A stretch of 64,000 nucleotides of DNA, taken from positions 62,001-126,000 of the forward strand of contig JAHBZB010000003.1 in NCBI GenBank assembly GCA_019635635.1. The letters are read 5' to 3'. The notes under the pieces were generated by a model, which had not been told where the DNA came from, searched no databases, and saw nothing but the letters and a program-made list of their open reading frames with translations. The DNA is from Xanthobacteraceae bacterium (GTDB lineage Bacteria > Pseudomonadota > Alphaproteobacteria > Rhizobiales > Xanthobacteraceae). Both the position numbers and the translations under genes were made by a program. This document shows positions 63,954-64,000 of this stretch, piece by piece (position 1 is the stretch's first letter; the number at the start of each line of letters is the position of its first letter).

Positions 63954-64000
63954 ACCTAATTCCGGGCAAGGCTCCAGAACTGAAAAAGGCGCCCAAAAGG

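Overview
The window is GC-rich chromosomal DNA from an alphaproteobacterium, most likely of the order Hyphomicrobiales (Rhizobiales) and closest in flavour to the Bradyrhizobium/Rhodopseudomonas/Xanthobacteraceae group. The basis is protein recognition only: a DivK-PleD pair preceded by a DUF3572 gene, an EipB-family periplasmic protein, a MipZ division ATPase next to panC, a ClpS-ClpA pair, DUF1489, DUF3597, DUF2171, DUF3140 and DUF599 proteins, and a phasin. There is no prophage, insertion sequence, CRISPR array or plasmid replication module. Most of the window is an ordinary core chromosome with short operons in both orientations.

Layout. 1-9.8 kb: glutathione-dependent formaldehyde dehydrogenase (cut by the window edge), a cytoplasmic sulfite-oxidase-like molybdoenzyme with a flavin reductase, an acetyltransferase plus JmjC/cupin pair, a 1-Cys peroxiredoxin, a Cys-rich secreted protein, a ring-cleavage dioxygenase and an MgtC/DUF4010 membrane protein. 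9.8-19.3 kb: propionyl-CoA carboxylase alpha subunit, small enzymes, a frameshifted short-chain dehydrogenase, lipB, an orphan FliN-like protein, tRNA-Leu(GAG), mgtE and a GGDEF-EAL protein. 19.3-33.3 kb: a TetR regulator with an evident operator facing two thioesterases and isovaleryl-CoA dehydrogenase; queC; RraA-like, aldo/keto reductase, a second TetR, hydrolase, rhodanese and DoxX genes; then methylcrotonyl-CoA carboxylase beta with a second acyl-CoA dehydrogenase.

33.3-37.5 kb is the one region that looks acquired or decayed. It holds a palindromic REP-like repeat, an outer-membrane beta-barrel gene and a LuxR-type regulator of lower GC, a degenerate tRNA-Lys, a noncoding hairpin-rich stretch of about 740 bases and a DUF3140 gene with a broken frame. 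37.5-51 kb: small stress-type proteins, kup, methylcrotonyl-CoA carboxylase alpha, dodecin, panC, mipZ, a VWA/DnaJ pair and a D-Ala-D-Ala carboxypeptidase with a SPOR domain. 51-64 kb: phasin, a TadG-like protein, clpS-clpA, azlC-azlD, HIT, FemAB-like, GDPD and RidA proteins, eipB, and finally divK-pleD followed by a candidate structured RNA.

Two themes join the genes. Acyl-CoA and branched-chain catabolism appears as ivd, mccB, mccA and pccA, all present but scattered over about 35 kb. Cell cycle, envelope and c-di-GMP control appears as mipZ, clpS-clpA, divK-pleD, the GGDEF-EAL protein, eipB and the SPOR carboxypeptidase. No wholly new multi-gene system could be demonstrated. The best candidates for novelty are the acetyltransferase/JmjC pair at 2.8-4.9 kb, the frameshift at a dnaX-type slippery heptamer at 13.4 kb, the tRNA-Lys-bounded island, a self-contained 36-residue membrane miniprotein gene, and the structured RNA after pleD.
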